Source: Gammaproteobacteria bacterium (GTDB taxonomy: Bacteria; Pseudomonadota; Gammaproteobacteria; HK1). From it: a stretch of DNA of 64,000 bases. The position numbers and the translations under genes are program-made. The notes below the pieces were generated by a model, which saw only the letters and a program-made list of their open reading frames with translations, did no database searches and was not told where the DNA came from. This document shows, in pieces, positions 18,297 to 26,539 of this stretch. Numbering within the stretch: position 1 is the stretch's first letter; every line of letters begins with the position of its first letter. Location: NCBI GenBank assembly GCA_012103455.1, contig WLWT01000001.1, positions 4,161,288-4,225,287 on the forward strand, written 5' to 3'.

Positions 18297-18540
18297 TAAC
18301 TACGATGCAGCTTTGCGCAATCTCGAATTGATCGGTGAGGCCGCCACACATATTCCCGATGATATTCGCAAGGCTCACCCGGAAGTGCCGTGGCGCTTGA
18401 TTATAGCGACCCGGAACCGCCTGATTCACGCCTATCTGGGTATTGATGACGATACCATCTGGAGCATTATTCAGGATGACATTCCGACACTGCTTTCCGC
18501 ACTGGAAAAACTACGGGATGAGATCAGGTAATACACGGGT

Positions 18541-18720
18541 ATGTCTATACTCAGATTCAAGTTCGACGACAATCTCGATTACCAACAACAAGCCATCGAA
18601 TCCGTGGTGGGCTTGTTCGAGGGGCAGCCCCTTGCCAACGAGACCTATTCGATATCACTGCTGTCCCATAAACTTTTGAATGAGGTTAGAATCAAAAATT
18701 ATTGCGTGCTGATTTGTTAG
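18541..18720 (+). pseudogene. Type III restriction enzyme (Res) N-terminal fragment
   Basis: 59 residues, MSILRFKFDDNLDYQQQAIE then SVVGLFEGQPLANETYSISL, then unrelated residues and a stop. The pattern 'L.F..NL.YQ..AIESVV.LFEGQ' is the characteristic start of type III restriction endonuclease Res subunits (SF2 helicase-nuclease, about 900-1000 residues). Everything after the first ~45 residues is missing. It begins ten bases after the HEPN stop. No Mod subunit is in the window. Confidence 0.75.
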
Positions 18721-18746
18721 AATGGAAATCTAAAATATATTTCAAT

Positions 18747-18782
18747 CTTAACAACCACCAGCTAAAGCTGGTGGTTGTTAAG
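18747..18782. repeat. Perfect 16-bp palindrome with TAAA loop
   Basis: CTTAACAACCACCAGC, TAAA, then the exact reverse complement. It forms a very stable hairpin at the junction between the Res fragment and the Gly-rich gene fragment. It could be a terminator for either side or the subterminal hairpin left by an IS200/IS605-type element; no transposase is nearby. Confidence 0.8.
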
Positions 18783-19530
18783 TGCAGGGGCGATAACAAC
18801 GGCTGCATTCAACCTGCCGTCGTTGTTGATGTCACCTATACCATCACCGCTCGCTGCGATAGCGCGGAGGGCCGCATCCTGGCCACCGGTACCACCATCG
18901 CCGGTATTACTGGCGAACGTCACGTTAGCAGCGGCATAGGTAAGCGGGCCTTTGTTGGCGATAGCGCCCACACCGTCACCATCAATGCCGTCATTGTTCT
19001 GCGCATTACTGTCACCACCACCACCGGAGCCATGATTGTTGGAGAACGTCGTATTGCGGATGTTGAGGGTCGCGCCTGCCGCATTGTAGATGCCGCCGAC
19101 AACACCACCGACATACGCTTGTCCAACAACAGCGGCCCCGGCGCCACCGCCGCCGTCAACACCGTTACCGCCGGTGCCACCACGCCCTTCGTCCATGGGA
19201 GAATCTGCGCCTCTGTAGCCGGTGCCGCCATTACCGCCGCCAATGTTGTTATAACCACTACCACCACCGCCGGCCCCTAAGTTCTCAGACGCACCACTGC
19301 CACCACCACCAGTGCCACGATTAGAGGTAGATGAATCGCCCAGTGTGCGGGCCACCGACTCGGTTAAGCCCAAGCCTCGGTCGATCTGGTCGAGCCGCAT
19401 CATGCCAGCGTCCGCAGTGATGGCACTGCCAGCAAAATTCCCGCCACCAGGCGGCGTCTACACAATGGACACTCGAAGCGTCTCCGGATCCGGTTCGTCA
19501 CCGGCAGGGTCTTGTTCGAATTCAGGGTAA
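18762..19530 (-). pseudogene. Gly/Asn-rich beta-helix-type surface protein fragment
   Basis: The open minus frame 18762-19403 gives 213 residues rich in Gly, Ala and Asn, with GATLNIRNTTFSNNHGSGGG and NVTFASNTGDGGTGGQDAA. These are repeats of the kind found in polymorphic outer-membrane/autotransporter and other right-handed beta-helix proteins. The frame continues upstream past an in-frame TAG (FEQDPAGDEPDPETLRVSIV, stop, TPPGGGNFAGSAITADAG). It ends in the palindrome, with no translocator or anchor, so it is a truncated internal piece of a larger exported protein. Confidence 0.5.
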
Positions 19531-19589
19531 GCAACTGAATTTTATCGAACTTTAATGACCCTGCCCGCTTCCTTCATGCATTATTGCAG

Positions 19590-20696
19590 CTAGCGCGACG
19601 ATGAGTAACGTTCGAGCAGGTAGGCCGAAAGTCGTCTCTTGTCCTGGCTGGTATTTTGAAGCTCGTTCCACGCGCATCGCAATTGCGGCCATCGCCCGCT
19701 TGTCCAGCGGCAATGAGGTTTGAGCGGCTTTAGCCGGGCCAATATGGTTGGCAGCGCATCAGGGCTTTGCGGGTCTATGCCACGCATCACTACCTCCATA
19801 ACTGTACCCATGGCATAGATCCCGACACCGTGCACCAGGCGGCTGCTTCTTGGACTGCCGCTCCATGCGTAGTGCCATGTGCTTGCAACCCCTTGAAAGA
19901 AGAGCTTCAGAAGTTGCGATGCTTGCTCGATGTCGGGCGGGTCATGGCGGAGAAAAGACAAAATTCCTCGCTGCTTCGAACTTCTCTCTATCACACTCAA
20001 CACAGCCGCCTGGCTTATGTTGCAGCCTTCGCCGCCGGCACCAAGGCCGATGATCCGGCCCCGGAACGGAGATTCAACATCGAAGCGCAGTCGTTGCAAT
20101 ACAGACGCGGCGATACGGCGTCGATGCATGGGGCTGGGAAGGTATGTCTCCACCGTTGGAAGCAATTCATTCAGGAGGTCTCTAGGAAGCGGCTTGGTCT
20201 TGTTGACGAGCACGAACTGCTCCGCCTGCAAGGCGTCGGAGCCAGTTTGGAAAGCAACAACAACGACAGGAAAATCCCTCTCTGGTGCAAGCGAAGAGAG
20301 CGCGGCAATTCTTTGCTGTCCATCAACAATAAAGCCGGGCTTCTTTTCTCCGTGTCCGGGCAGAGGTATGGTGAGGGTACCAAAGGTTCCCCACTCCGAG
20401 TGCATGGTACCGTCAAGGGCGGTAAAGCGAGCCGACTCGTCTAGAGCGATGACGACAGCATTCGGTAGCAGTGCCGATTCTTGCTCTAGATAAGCCCGGA
20501 TCTCCTGAATATGACGTGTCACCGCGTCCCGTTGATAACCAATTAGCGCCCCTTCGCGGTCCCGATGAGCGAGTTGTACTGCCGCAAATGTGTGGATGAG
20601 GCGGCCGTTGACGCCGAAAACGAAAAGAGGGATGTCCTGGCGCTGGAGGATACGAAGAGCATTTACTTCAAGGGGGCGTTGGGTCCGCATGCTCAC
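19590..20696 (-). CDS. dpdB: DndB/DpdB-like DGQQR protein, paralogue 1 (intact)
   Basis: 368 residues. The diagnostic segment GFIVDGQQRIAALSS (about 121-135) and QFVLVNKTKPLPRDLLNELL just after it are the core of the DndB/DpdB family (ParB-like/DGQHR fold, ATPase in DpdB). SSRLVHGVGIYAMGTVMEVV lies in the C-terminal half. DpdB works with DpdA to put preQ0 into DNA; DndB is a regulator in phosphorothioate systems. It is the last gene of the HerA/PLD train, and its GTG start overlaps the preceding stop (GTGA). It is the only one of three paralogues in this window without a frame lesion. Which of the three is the true DpdB cannot be decided by eye. Confidence 0.75.
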   Translation of the reverse strand: MSMRTQRPLEVNALRILQRQDIPLFVFGVNGRLIHTFAAVQLAHRDREGALIGYQRDAVTRHIQEIRAYLEQESALLPNAVVIALDESARFTALDGTMHSEWGTFGTLTIPLPGHGEKKPGFIVDGQQRIAALSSLAPERDFPVVVVAFQTGSDALQAEQFVLVNKTKPLPRDLLNELLPTVETYLPSPMHRRRIAASVLQRLRFDVESPFRGRIIGLGAGGEGCNISQAAVLSVIERSSKQRGILSFLRHDPPDIEQASQLLKLFFQGVASTWHYAWSGSPRSSRLVHGVGIYAMGTVMEVVMRGIDPQSPDALPTILARLKPLKPHCRWTSGRWPQLRCAWNELQNTSQDKRRLSAYLLERYSSSR

Positions 20697-21988
20697 TGTT
20701 GATGTAGGTGACTTAGCGCACTGTCGGGGAGGTAGATGTTCTCGGGCTCCCGCGTGTAGCGTCCACCCGAAAGACTTGCGCCGGATGTAGTTCTTGCCAT
20801 CTCGATAGCTTCGTTGCGGGTGTCTTCATACGACGAAGGAGTCTTGCGGAAAATGACCGAAGCGAACGCGACTTCGCGGAGAGGAGACGGGCCAATCGGG
20901 CGCCGAAGCAGAGCGTATGCGCGGAGGATGCTGTCGCGCCGCGACGAGACTCCAAGAGTACGTCGTTGTAGCGCCCATCGAGGATTGGAGAACCACTGGG
21001 CTATTGCGACCTGTTCGGCACAGTGAGGCGAGTCTGCGTGTTCGTTAAGTTCGACGAGTAGTCGCTGTGTCATGTCGCAGGTTCGATACGAAAACGAGTT
21101 TTTCTGCAGGCCGTTTTTTGAAAGGCAACCAAGATCAACCAGCCATTCGAGTCGCGGTGCAACCCTGTGTTCTAGAACACCCGGCCCTCTGTTCTTGTCG
21201 CTCTTGCCGAACTTCTTTGTCGTCTCTTCTATTAGCTTCCTAAACCTAATGGCCTCCTGTAGTGCTGCTCGGGGCACTTTATCTCGGGCGGCCTGTACGG
21301 CTGCATTCACAAGTTCCGCAAAGACTTGCGATAAGTCGTCACGTGTAAACGTCGCAGTAGAGGTATCTAGAACTTTCCTCAAGAACTCTCGAAGTAATAT
21401 GCCATCGTGTGCGACTAGTTGCCGGAGCAGCCAAATTCCCTCTGCGCCTAGAATGAACGGATTGTCCGTCACCAAGTTCGCGGATTCGGAGACGCGCCGT
21501 AGACCACGAGCGAGTTGCCCTCCCGTTGTCAAAGTATTCTTGTGCCTTGTGAGCAATCCCAAGTCGTGAGTGAGGTCAAGAATCTCTCCCGATGTTTCCG
21601 GCGTCGGGGTTGCGATTGTCGATAACAACTGTTCGTCAGCCATCCAACGGTCCGGTGCGTAGATTGGGATCGTTAGAAGAGCGCCATCTCGCTTGGACTC
21701 TCCTTTCCAGACTGAGCCGTCGCGATAAATAGCGTAGTTGGAATAGCGACTCTTACTTCGAAAGGCAGACCCTACGATGCGCTTATCATCGACCAGATAT
21801 TCGAAAATGAAGGCGGCGGCAGGGTCCGAGAACTCAACATCTACGGTCTGATTCAAAGAAGCGCGAATCTTCCTGACCAAGGTCGCATCTGGCTGGTGCG
21901 TAAGTGAGCAATGAGGCAGGACTAGATTGATGCTGCCAAGTCGAGAACGAAACACCGTAAGATATGTAAGGAAGGGTGCCCGCATCAC
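20693..21988 (-). CDS. Unknown protein of the HerA/PLD defence module
   Basis: 431 residues, no signal peptide or membrane segment. I do not recognise the family. It begins APFLTYLTVFRSRLGSINLV; the middle is helical (SQVFAELVNAAVQAARDKVP); around 290-330 the sequence RLEWLVDLGCLSKNGLQKNS then FSYRTCDMTQRLLVEL looks like a winged-helix. The gene is packed between HerA (7 bases) and dpdB paralogue 1 (4-base overlap), so it should be a component of the same complex. Possibilities are an adaptor, a DNA-recognition subunit or a highly diverged DpdG-like protein. No nuclease motif is obvious. Confidence 0.6.
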   Translation of the reverse strand: MMRAPFLTYLTVFRSRLGSINLVLPHCSLTHQPDATLVRKIRASLNQTVDVEFSDPAAAFIFEYLVDDKRIVGSAFRSKSRYSNYAIYRDGSVWKGESKRDGALLTIPIYAPDRWMADEQLLSTIATPTPETSGEILDLTHDLGLLTRHKNTLTTGGQLARGLRRVSESANLVTDNPFILGAEGIWLLRQLVAHDGILLREFLRKVLDTSTATFTRDDLSQVFAELVNAAVQAARDKVPRAALQEAIRFRKLIEETTKKFGKSDKNRGPGVLEHRVAPRLEWLVDLGCLSKNGLQKNSFSYRTCDMTQRLLVELNEHADSPHCAEQVAIAQWFSNPRWALQRRTLGVSSRRDSILRAYALLRRPIGPSPLREVAFASVIFRKTPSSYEDTRNEAIEMARTTSGASLSGGRYTREPENIYLPDSALSHLHQQ

Positions 21989-21995
21989 ACAATAC

Positions 21996-23411
21996 TCAGA
22001 GCTCGATGCCGCCGTGCACGGTCGCTCTGGGTCTTATCGCGACGATGACGGCACGTCGCGGCATCGTGTTCATATCTGCTGATGAGACGAAGCAAACACC
22101 GGGATCGAGATGCCTGAGCGTGCCGGCTAGGTCCAGGTCCAGGCGGCCGAAATTGATCGACTCCGGTAGACCGGATTTCAGGTTGTCTCTGACCGCCTTG
22201 ATGTCAGACTCTGTGACCAGTTGGTGGGCGATGAAGGTCTCCACCTGGCTGAGAATGCGACGGTCTAGAGCCGATGGTTGCTGAGTAGCCAATGTGGCGG
22301 ACAGGCCGATATTGCGTCCTTCCTTCACTAAGCGTACGAAGACTTCACGCGCCGGGCTAGATGGGCCGGGTGCGAGGAAAGACTGCGCCTCATCCAATAC
22401 GATCACAGTCTTGGGTACGCCAAGCGCCACCGCATCTTCCAGGGTTTTTCTTGTGTCGCTGTTCAGATCCGGATCGAGCGCAAGTCTCTTCTCTGCAAAA
22501 GCGGTTTCACCCCTCGCAACGAATGCCCTGCGGGTGAGGACAGAAACCACGGCAGTGCGATAGCTGTCAGGCAGTCGTTCAAGCAGGATTACGGATACTC
22601 GCCCCGGGACCAGCAAGTCACTCAAAGGTGTACCGTCGTTGGAGAACAGTCCAGTCGCGTGTAGCGATAGCAATCGTTGACGCAGCGCGCGCAGAGACTC
22701 TTTATGGTAGACACCATCCAGGTCATCTGACTGAACGGCATTCGCCAGTTCCGGCAACCCGAAGCCTTGCGACGGGTGAATTCGCTCTCCACCTGAGCTA
22801 TAGCCTGTTTCTTTAACCAGAACTATAGAGTCCACCAGAGCTTGGCCCATCGGCTGGGTCAGTACGTTTACATCAAGGAGTAGTTCCCATTCCTCTAGTC
22901 CGAGCGATGGCACAGGGAGGCGGAGGGTTTGGAACCATTCAGGGTCGGTTGGACGGCGGTTTCGATCACCAGGGACCCAAGCCTGTACATCCAAACACAA
23001 CGTCGCAAGGCCAGAATTGCGAGCAAGTTTGTAATGTCGTTGAATCTCGAGGTTATCGTCGGGGTTATCGACAGACGTTACCGGGTGGCGCGTAGTCCAA
23101 TATACATCTAGTGGGTCGAGCAATAAGACCGCGCGGGGTTTGTCTTGTCGGCTAATATTCGTGTTGGAGCCTCCACCTAGCCCTTCCGCGATAACCCCTA
23201 GCGTGAAAGATTTGCCGCTCCCCCGCTTTCCGACAACTGCGACAACCTGTTCCTTACTTGTGGTCAACCAGACTTGCGGCGGACGGCCCTTGGTCTCCTC
23301 GGCAAGTGCTCCCAACCATAATCCGTCTTGTTCTGCAGACCCAGGTCCTAAAGTGACGAGATCTTTGTTTGGGTCTATAGGCGGCTTGACCCGGTATTGG
23401 CGAGCAACCAT
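21996..23411 (-). CDS. HerA/DUF87-like ATPase (DNA translocase)
   Basis: 471 residues of the HerA-FtsK superfamily. Walker A VGKRGSGKSFTLGVIAEGL (about 60-78), Walker B KTVIVLDEAQSFL (about 334-346), a sensor region SATLATQQPSALDRRI, and an N-terminal HAS-barrel-like segment VTLGPGSAEQDGLWLGAL. Such hexameric ATPases pump DNA and pair with nucleases or effectors (NurA, SIR2, DUF4297) in defence. The partner here is most likely the PLD protein encoded two genes upstream. It follows the AAA ATPase gene with a gap of two bases. Confidence 0.85.
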   Translation of the reverse strand: MVARQYRVKPPIDPNKDLVTLGPGSAEQDGLWLGALAEETKGRPPQVWLTTSKEQVVAVVGKRGSGKSFTLGVIAEGLGGGSNTNISRQDKPRAVLLLDPLDVYWTTRHPVTSVDNPDDNLEIQRHYKLARNSGLATLCLDVQAWVPGDRNRRPTDPEWFQTLRLPVPSLGLEEWELLLDVNVLTQPMGQALVDSIVLVKETGYSSGGERIHPSQGFGLPELANAVQSDDLDGVYHKESLRALRQRLLSLHATGLFSNDGTPLSDLLVPGRVSVILLERLPDSYRTAVVSVLTRRAFVARGETAFAEKRLALDPDLNSDTRKTLEDAVALGVPKTVIVLDEAQSFLAPGPSSPAREVFVRLVKEGRNIGLSATLATQQPSALDRRILSQVETFIAHQLVTESDIKAVRDNLKSGLPESINFGRLDLDLAGTLRHLDPGVCFVSSADMNTMPRRAVIVAIRPRATVHGGIEL

Positions 23412-23413
23412 GC

Positions 23414-24559
23414 CTAGGCGTTGACGATAGATGAAACGTAGCGAGATGAGAGAATGTGGCGATCCTCGTCAATTGCGCGATTCAGCAGGTCGTCCAAGGT
23501 CTTCTGGATGTCGCGCGGAAGCGTATAGCCTCCTCTACGACAGGCATAATCCACAGCCAAATCTAGTCCGTCTTCGGTGAATGGAAAGGTCGAGTCCGAG
23601 ATGGGCTCCTCGTCGGCTTCGGCGTCATATTTCGATTTCAGGTCCTCCCTCTTTCCAGGGTCTATCCATTCATGGAGGAGAGAGCATATGAATTCCTTCG
23701 TCTGGGGCGAGTCCATATTCGGAAGCAGGATATAGTGAGACTCGCCAAAGCGACTCTGAACTTGCATATCTTGGAGCGGTTGCGCCATGTTATCGAGGTC
23801 GATCCATGAACCGGATACTATGAGTCCAATGTCTTTGGTTTGTTGGTCTGAAATCAACTTTATCGCGTTAATCCAATGATTAACCGCATCTTGGTTGGTA
23901 ATGAATTCCAACTTGGTCGCCTCGTCGAGCATGAATACGAGCATCGTGTCCTCGACTTCACTGCACAATCGGCCGAAGACTCGTAGGACCTTCACGAAAT
24001 CGTTCGACTGACTCAGAGGTGGACCTAGTCCAGCGCTCCGGGCTTCCGCTGCGCTGAGCGCGTACCCTCTCAACCAATCCCAGGCCGCGCGACTCGTGTC
24101 GCCACGACCAATGACGCAGGCGAATGCCTCGGAAATATCGCCAGATTGCGTCCAGGTTCGTATCTTCCCGACAAACTCTCTGTCTTCCCTATAGAAGGAG
24201 TGGACCCAATCTTGTGCAAGGTCAAAGCTCAGGGCATCGAGAAGAGCCGAATGGGCAACTTGGAACGTTGATTTGCTGGTAATGTCCGGAAGCTCCCTGA
24301 AGACAATGCGTGCCGGGAATTCGGGCGTAGTGTCGATGACATGCTCGACGTGGCGCATGGTGTGAGTTTTCCCGACTCCCCAGTCCCCGTATAGCACCAT
24401 CTTTGGCGGAGTACCCGTTCGGAAGGAACGGCGAAGCATGGATTGGAGATCATTGTGTAGTTCGTGCCGGGCAAAGAAGAGACGTGCATCTGCGTCAGTT
24501 TCTATCGCAAAGTCTTTGTGCTCGCCTTTGAGTCCAAACCAATCTTGCATTGTTTCCAT
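23414..24559 (-). CDS. AAA/STAND-like P-loop ATPase of the HerA/PLD module
   Basis: 381 residues. Walker A LYGDWGVGKTHTMRHV (about 57-72) and Walker B TMLVFMLDEATKLEF (about 207-221), then GLIVSGSWIDLDNM as sensor 1. The C-terminal part GGYTLPRDIQKTLDDLLNRA looks like the helical lid of Orc1/Cdc6-like AAA ATPases. The start has the family-like opening DWFGLKGEHKDFAI. It has AGGAG upstream of the ATG at 24559. As the second ATPase beside HerA it may load or gate the complex on DNA. No close named family comes to mind. Confidence 0.75.
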   Translation of the reverse strand: METMQDWFGLKGEHKDFAIETDADARLFFARHELHNDLQSMLRRSFRTGTPPKMVLYGDWGVGKTHTMRHVEHVIDTTPEFPARIVFRELPDITSKSTFQVAHSALLDALSFDLAQDWVHSFYREDREFVGKIRTWTQSGDISEAFACVIGRGDTSRAAWDWLRGYALSAAEARSAGLGPPLSQSNDFVKVLRVFGRLCSEVEDTMLVFMLDEATKLEFITNQDAVNHWINAIKLISDQQTKDIGLIVSGSWIDLDNMAQPLQDMQVQSRFGESHYILLPNMDSPQTKEFICSLLHEWIDPGKREDLKSKYDAEADEEPISDSTFPFTEDGLDLAVDYACRRGGYTLPRDIQKTLDDLLNRAIDEDRHILSSRYVSSIVNA

Positions 24560-24570
24560 TCTTGTCGCTC

Positions 24571-25305
24571 CTAACTGAATGAGAATCTTGCGCTGTACTG
24601 AATCGTACGGCCTGGGGTGTGATAGATCTTGTTCGCTTCACGGTCCAGATGAGCGACCAAGGGCTTGCCGCCTAGCGTGGCGTTGACGAGGATCCCGATC
24701 TCGTGGGATGCAAACGAGCGGCGGATGAAGTTTGCGGATCCAAGCATGGCGAACTGCCCGGCATCTGTGGATGCCGTGTAGAGCTTTGCGTGCAGGTTCT
24801 CCACATACACGATGTTGGCCCGCCCGGTGGCGCCGAGTCGATGCACCGCATCGGCGTGCCAGTCGTTCCGCGGGGGACGCGTGACGACGTATAGGGTCGT
24901 TTCGTATTCTCGAAGGCGTTCGAGGAAAGTGTAGAAGTGGAGAGTAGATTCCACCCCAGTGTCCGAGATCCAAGGGCTCACGAGATAGATCCGCCTCCAG
25001 CCAACGGATCTCCCGAGTTGCCGCAGAAACAAGTCGAGTACACGAGAGGTGGACACTTGGATCCAAGAGGGAACGGAGCCGGCTGACTGAGTTGGTCGGC
25101 TCGTAGCGGATTGGCCCGATCGGCCGGTTTGATCTAGCACCTTTGCGAGGCGGGTAGTGAGTTGCCTTAGGTCCGCGAGAGTCGTTGGCAAATCATCCGG
25201 ACCGAGTTGTGGCGTCACGCGAGTTACGACTTCCGAGACAACGGCCTCCATCGAAGGGGCGGGGGCCTGGGCCTTCATACGGAAAGTGCCCCGCGATGTA
25301 TTCAT
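24571..25305 (-). CDS. Phospholipase D-like nuclease (DpdK-like)
   Basis: 244 residues with one HKD-type active site: VYVENLHAKLYTAS (His172, Lys174) and AMLGSANFIRRS (about 186-197), then HEIGIL with the following Glu. This is the single-motif PLD nuclease layout, which acts as a dimer. GWRRIYLVSPWISDTGVEST is the first beta strand of the fold. A PLD protein of about this size, DpdK, belongs to DPD restriction genes, which suits the nearby dpdA. The first ~50 residues overlap the end of the AlbA_2 gene, so a later start (Met at 25278 or 25251) is possible. Confidence 0.8.
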   Translation of the reverse strand: MNTSRGTFRMKAQAPAPSMEAVVSEVVTRVTPQLGPDDLPTTLADLRQLTTRLAKVLDQTGRSGQSATSRPTQSAGSVPSWIQVSTSRVLDLFLRQLGRSVGWRRIYLVSPWISDTGVESTLHFYTFLERLREYETTLYVVTRPPRNDWHADAVHRLGATGRANIVYVENLHAKLYTASTDAGQFAMLGSANFIRRSFASHEIGILVNATLGGKPLVAHLDREANKIYHTPGRTIQYSARFSFS

Positions 25306-25768
25306 GGGCGGCCCGGACGTCCAGTGGCTTGGTCGAGTTTCCGTCCCTTACATAAAACTCCAGCTTTCCATTGTCCCTGATGTAGACCGGCGAGAGGTGT
25401 CGGTCGCACGAAACTACCGCGACTTGCACTGAATTTGCGGTCGCGAAATCTACGGTGACAACCGAGCTAATGTGGACGCCTAGATACTTACCTAGCGCGT
25501 TCCGAAGAGTATTTTCGAAGTAGTCCGTGGTTTGCCTGGATAGAATGGCCAGGTCGTTTTCGACTCCGAGGAGGGTGCCATCGTCAGCAACCCCGATCAG
25601 CAATGTACCCCCTTGGGCGTTGAGAAATCCAGCTATCGTCTTGGCTACGACTTTCGTCAGATCTCTATTGGTTGAGCCGGTCTTCAGGTCGTATCGCAGC
25701 GTCGATTCGAACTCGAGGTTTGGCCCCTCCCCAAGCGCGATCAGGCCGGCTAGCTCTGCTTCTTCCAC
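25193..25768 (-). CDS. AlbA_2 (Schlafen-type DNA-binding) domain protein
   Basis: 191 residues from a GTG. Diagnostic AlbA_2 segments are EGPNLEFESTLRYDLKTG, VVAKTIAGFLNAQGGTLLIG, then VADDGTLLGVENDLAI, and near the end LEFYVRDGNSTKPLDVRAAHEYI. This domain binds nucleic acid, and in Schlafen relatives acts as an RNase or regulator. It is the first gene of the train that leads through PLD, AAA ATPase, HerA, the unknown protein and dpdB. The conserved domain ends near 25290; the final ~35 residues lie in the 113-base overlap with the PLD gene and look non-native (GPRPFDGGRCLGSRNSRDAT). This hints at a frameshift in what was one fused gene. Confidence 0.75.
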   Translation of the reverse strand: MEEAELAGLIALGEGPNLEFESTLRYDLKTGSTNRDLTKVVAKTIAGFLNAQGGTLLIGVADDGTLLGVENDLAILSRQTTDYFENTLRNALGKYLGVHISSVVTVDFATANSVQVAVVSCDRHLSPVYIRDNGKLEFYVRDGNSTKPLDVRAAHEYIAGHFPYEGPGPRPFDGGRCLGSRNSRDATTRSG

Positions 25769-25877
25769 GTTCCGTTATGCCTATAGTCCCTTAATCCGGA
25801 ATCTAGAATGCAACGTATCACGTGTCGAGCGTCTCGTCTGGCCCCAAACAAGTCCGGCAGGGCATCTGGATGTCCAA

Positions 25878-26456
25878 CTACACGGATCTCTCCAATTGCC
25901 TACCTGCCTCCACACGGCGCAACCACCCAATGAACGGAATAGCCAGCAATACCATCCAGGTCTTGCCCACGATCTGTCCTGCGAGGAAGTCGAGGCTACC
26001 GAACGCTAACCACAGGAACACGATGCTATCGATGACTAGACCTACGAGGCTGCTCAAGACGACAGCGAGGATCAGGCGGCGCTCCTGGAGCGGGGTGTAG
26101 ACTGCAAAGTCTGCGAATTCAGAGAGAAGGAATGCAGTACCGGATGCGAGTACGAGTGCCGGAGGTGCCAGCCCAGCGGATAGGGCGGCGCCGGCGAGGA
26201 TGGCCACTGTGACCCAAAGTCTACCTAGCCGGCGTTGCACGAGATCGCGTAGCACGAGTGCCAGTCCAATCATAAGGACACCGCTCGGTGCCATCAGTCC
26301 GGGCGCAACGGCAATCAGGCACGGACCGTCCGGTACACACGTTGTCCCGACATTGCCGATCATCCAATTCGCTATCGGCACGCAGGCCATGAACGCTGCC
26401 AGGTAGCACATCCCCTCGGTCCTTTTAGTCACGTATCGAGCCTCCATCAAAGTCAT
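25878..26456 (-). CDS. VUT-family (queuosine precursor transporter-like) membrane protein
   Basis: 192 residues with about six membrane segments. Family features are ANWMIGNVGTTCVPDGPCLI, the block SGVLMIGLALVLRDLVQRRLG and the strand FADFAVYTPLQERR, then GLVIDSIVFLWLAFGSLDFL. VUT/YhhQ (ECF-like S-component) proteins import preQ0/preQ1. Versions of this shape with the 'VLRD.VQRRLG' motif are common next to 7-deazaguanine DNA-modification genes. It lies between the truncated queC and the AlbA_2 gene, all on the minus strand, which supports a role in supplying preQ0. Confidence 0.8.
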   Translation of the reverse strand: MTLMEARYVTKRTEGMCYLAAFMACVPIANWMIGNVGTTCVPDGPCLIAVAPGLMAPSGVLMIGLALVLRDLVQRRLGRLWVTVAILAGAALSAGLAPPALVLASGTAFLLSEFADFAVYTPLQERRLILAVVLSSLVGLVIDSIVFLWLAFGSLDFLAGQIVGKTWMVLLAIPFIGWLRRVEAGRQLERSV

Positions 26457-26459
26457 TCG

Positions 26460-26539
26460 TTGTCATAGGTCATACCTGAGGATTCGAGCACGGCGCTGGC
26501 GTCGCCATCGCGGAACAAGTGCATTTTTTTAAGGTGCCC
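26460..26539. mobile_element. MITE copy B, truncated half
   Basis: About 80 bases matching the right half of copy A (GAGGATTCGAGCACGG...GTGCATTTTT...GGTGCCC) with several mismatches. The left half is missing. It replaces the body of queC. It is older or more decayed than the other copies. Confidence 0.75.

Larger units (their letters stand above)
17062..18531 (+). pseudogene. hepT: HEPN-domain toxin (HepT type) interrupted by IS630
   Basis: The N-terminal part (17062-17188) reads MSDVEKGQREWRFYLDDMIR and continues to FTTSGL. The C-terminal part (18299-18531) reads YDAALRNLELIGEAATHIPD, then IIATRNRLIHAYLGIDDDTI. It contains the HEPN RNase motif R-x4-H (RNRLIH) with the AYLG tyrosine region that MntA modifies. 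Removing the IS and one TA restores 360 bases, exactly 120 codons, with no stop, and Leu-Asn-Tyr at the junction. The lesion is therefore a single recent transposition. Confidence 0.9.

Noticed and set aside
18702..19280. Plus-strand open frame of 192 residues rich in Thr/Ala/Val
   Set aside because: It is the shadow of the Gly/Asn-rich minus-strand frame, which has recognisable beta-helix repeats (NTTFSNN).
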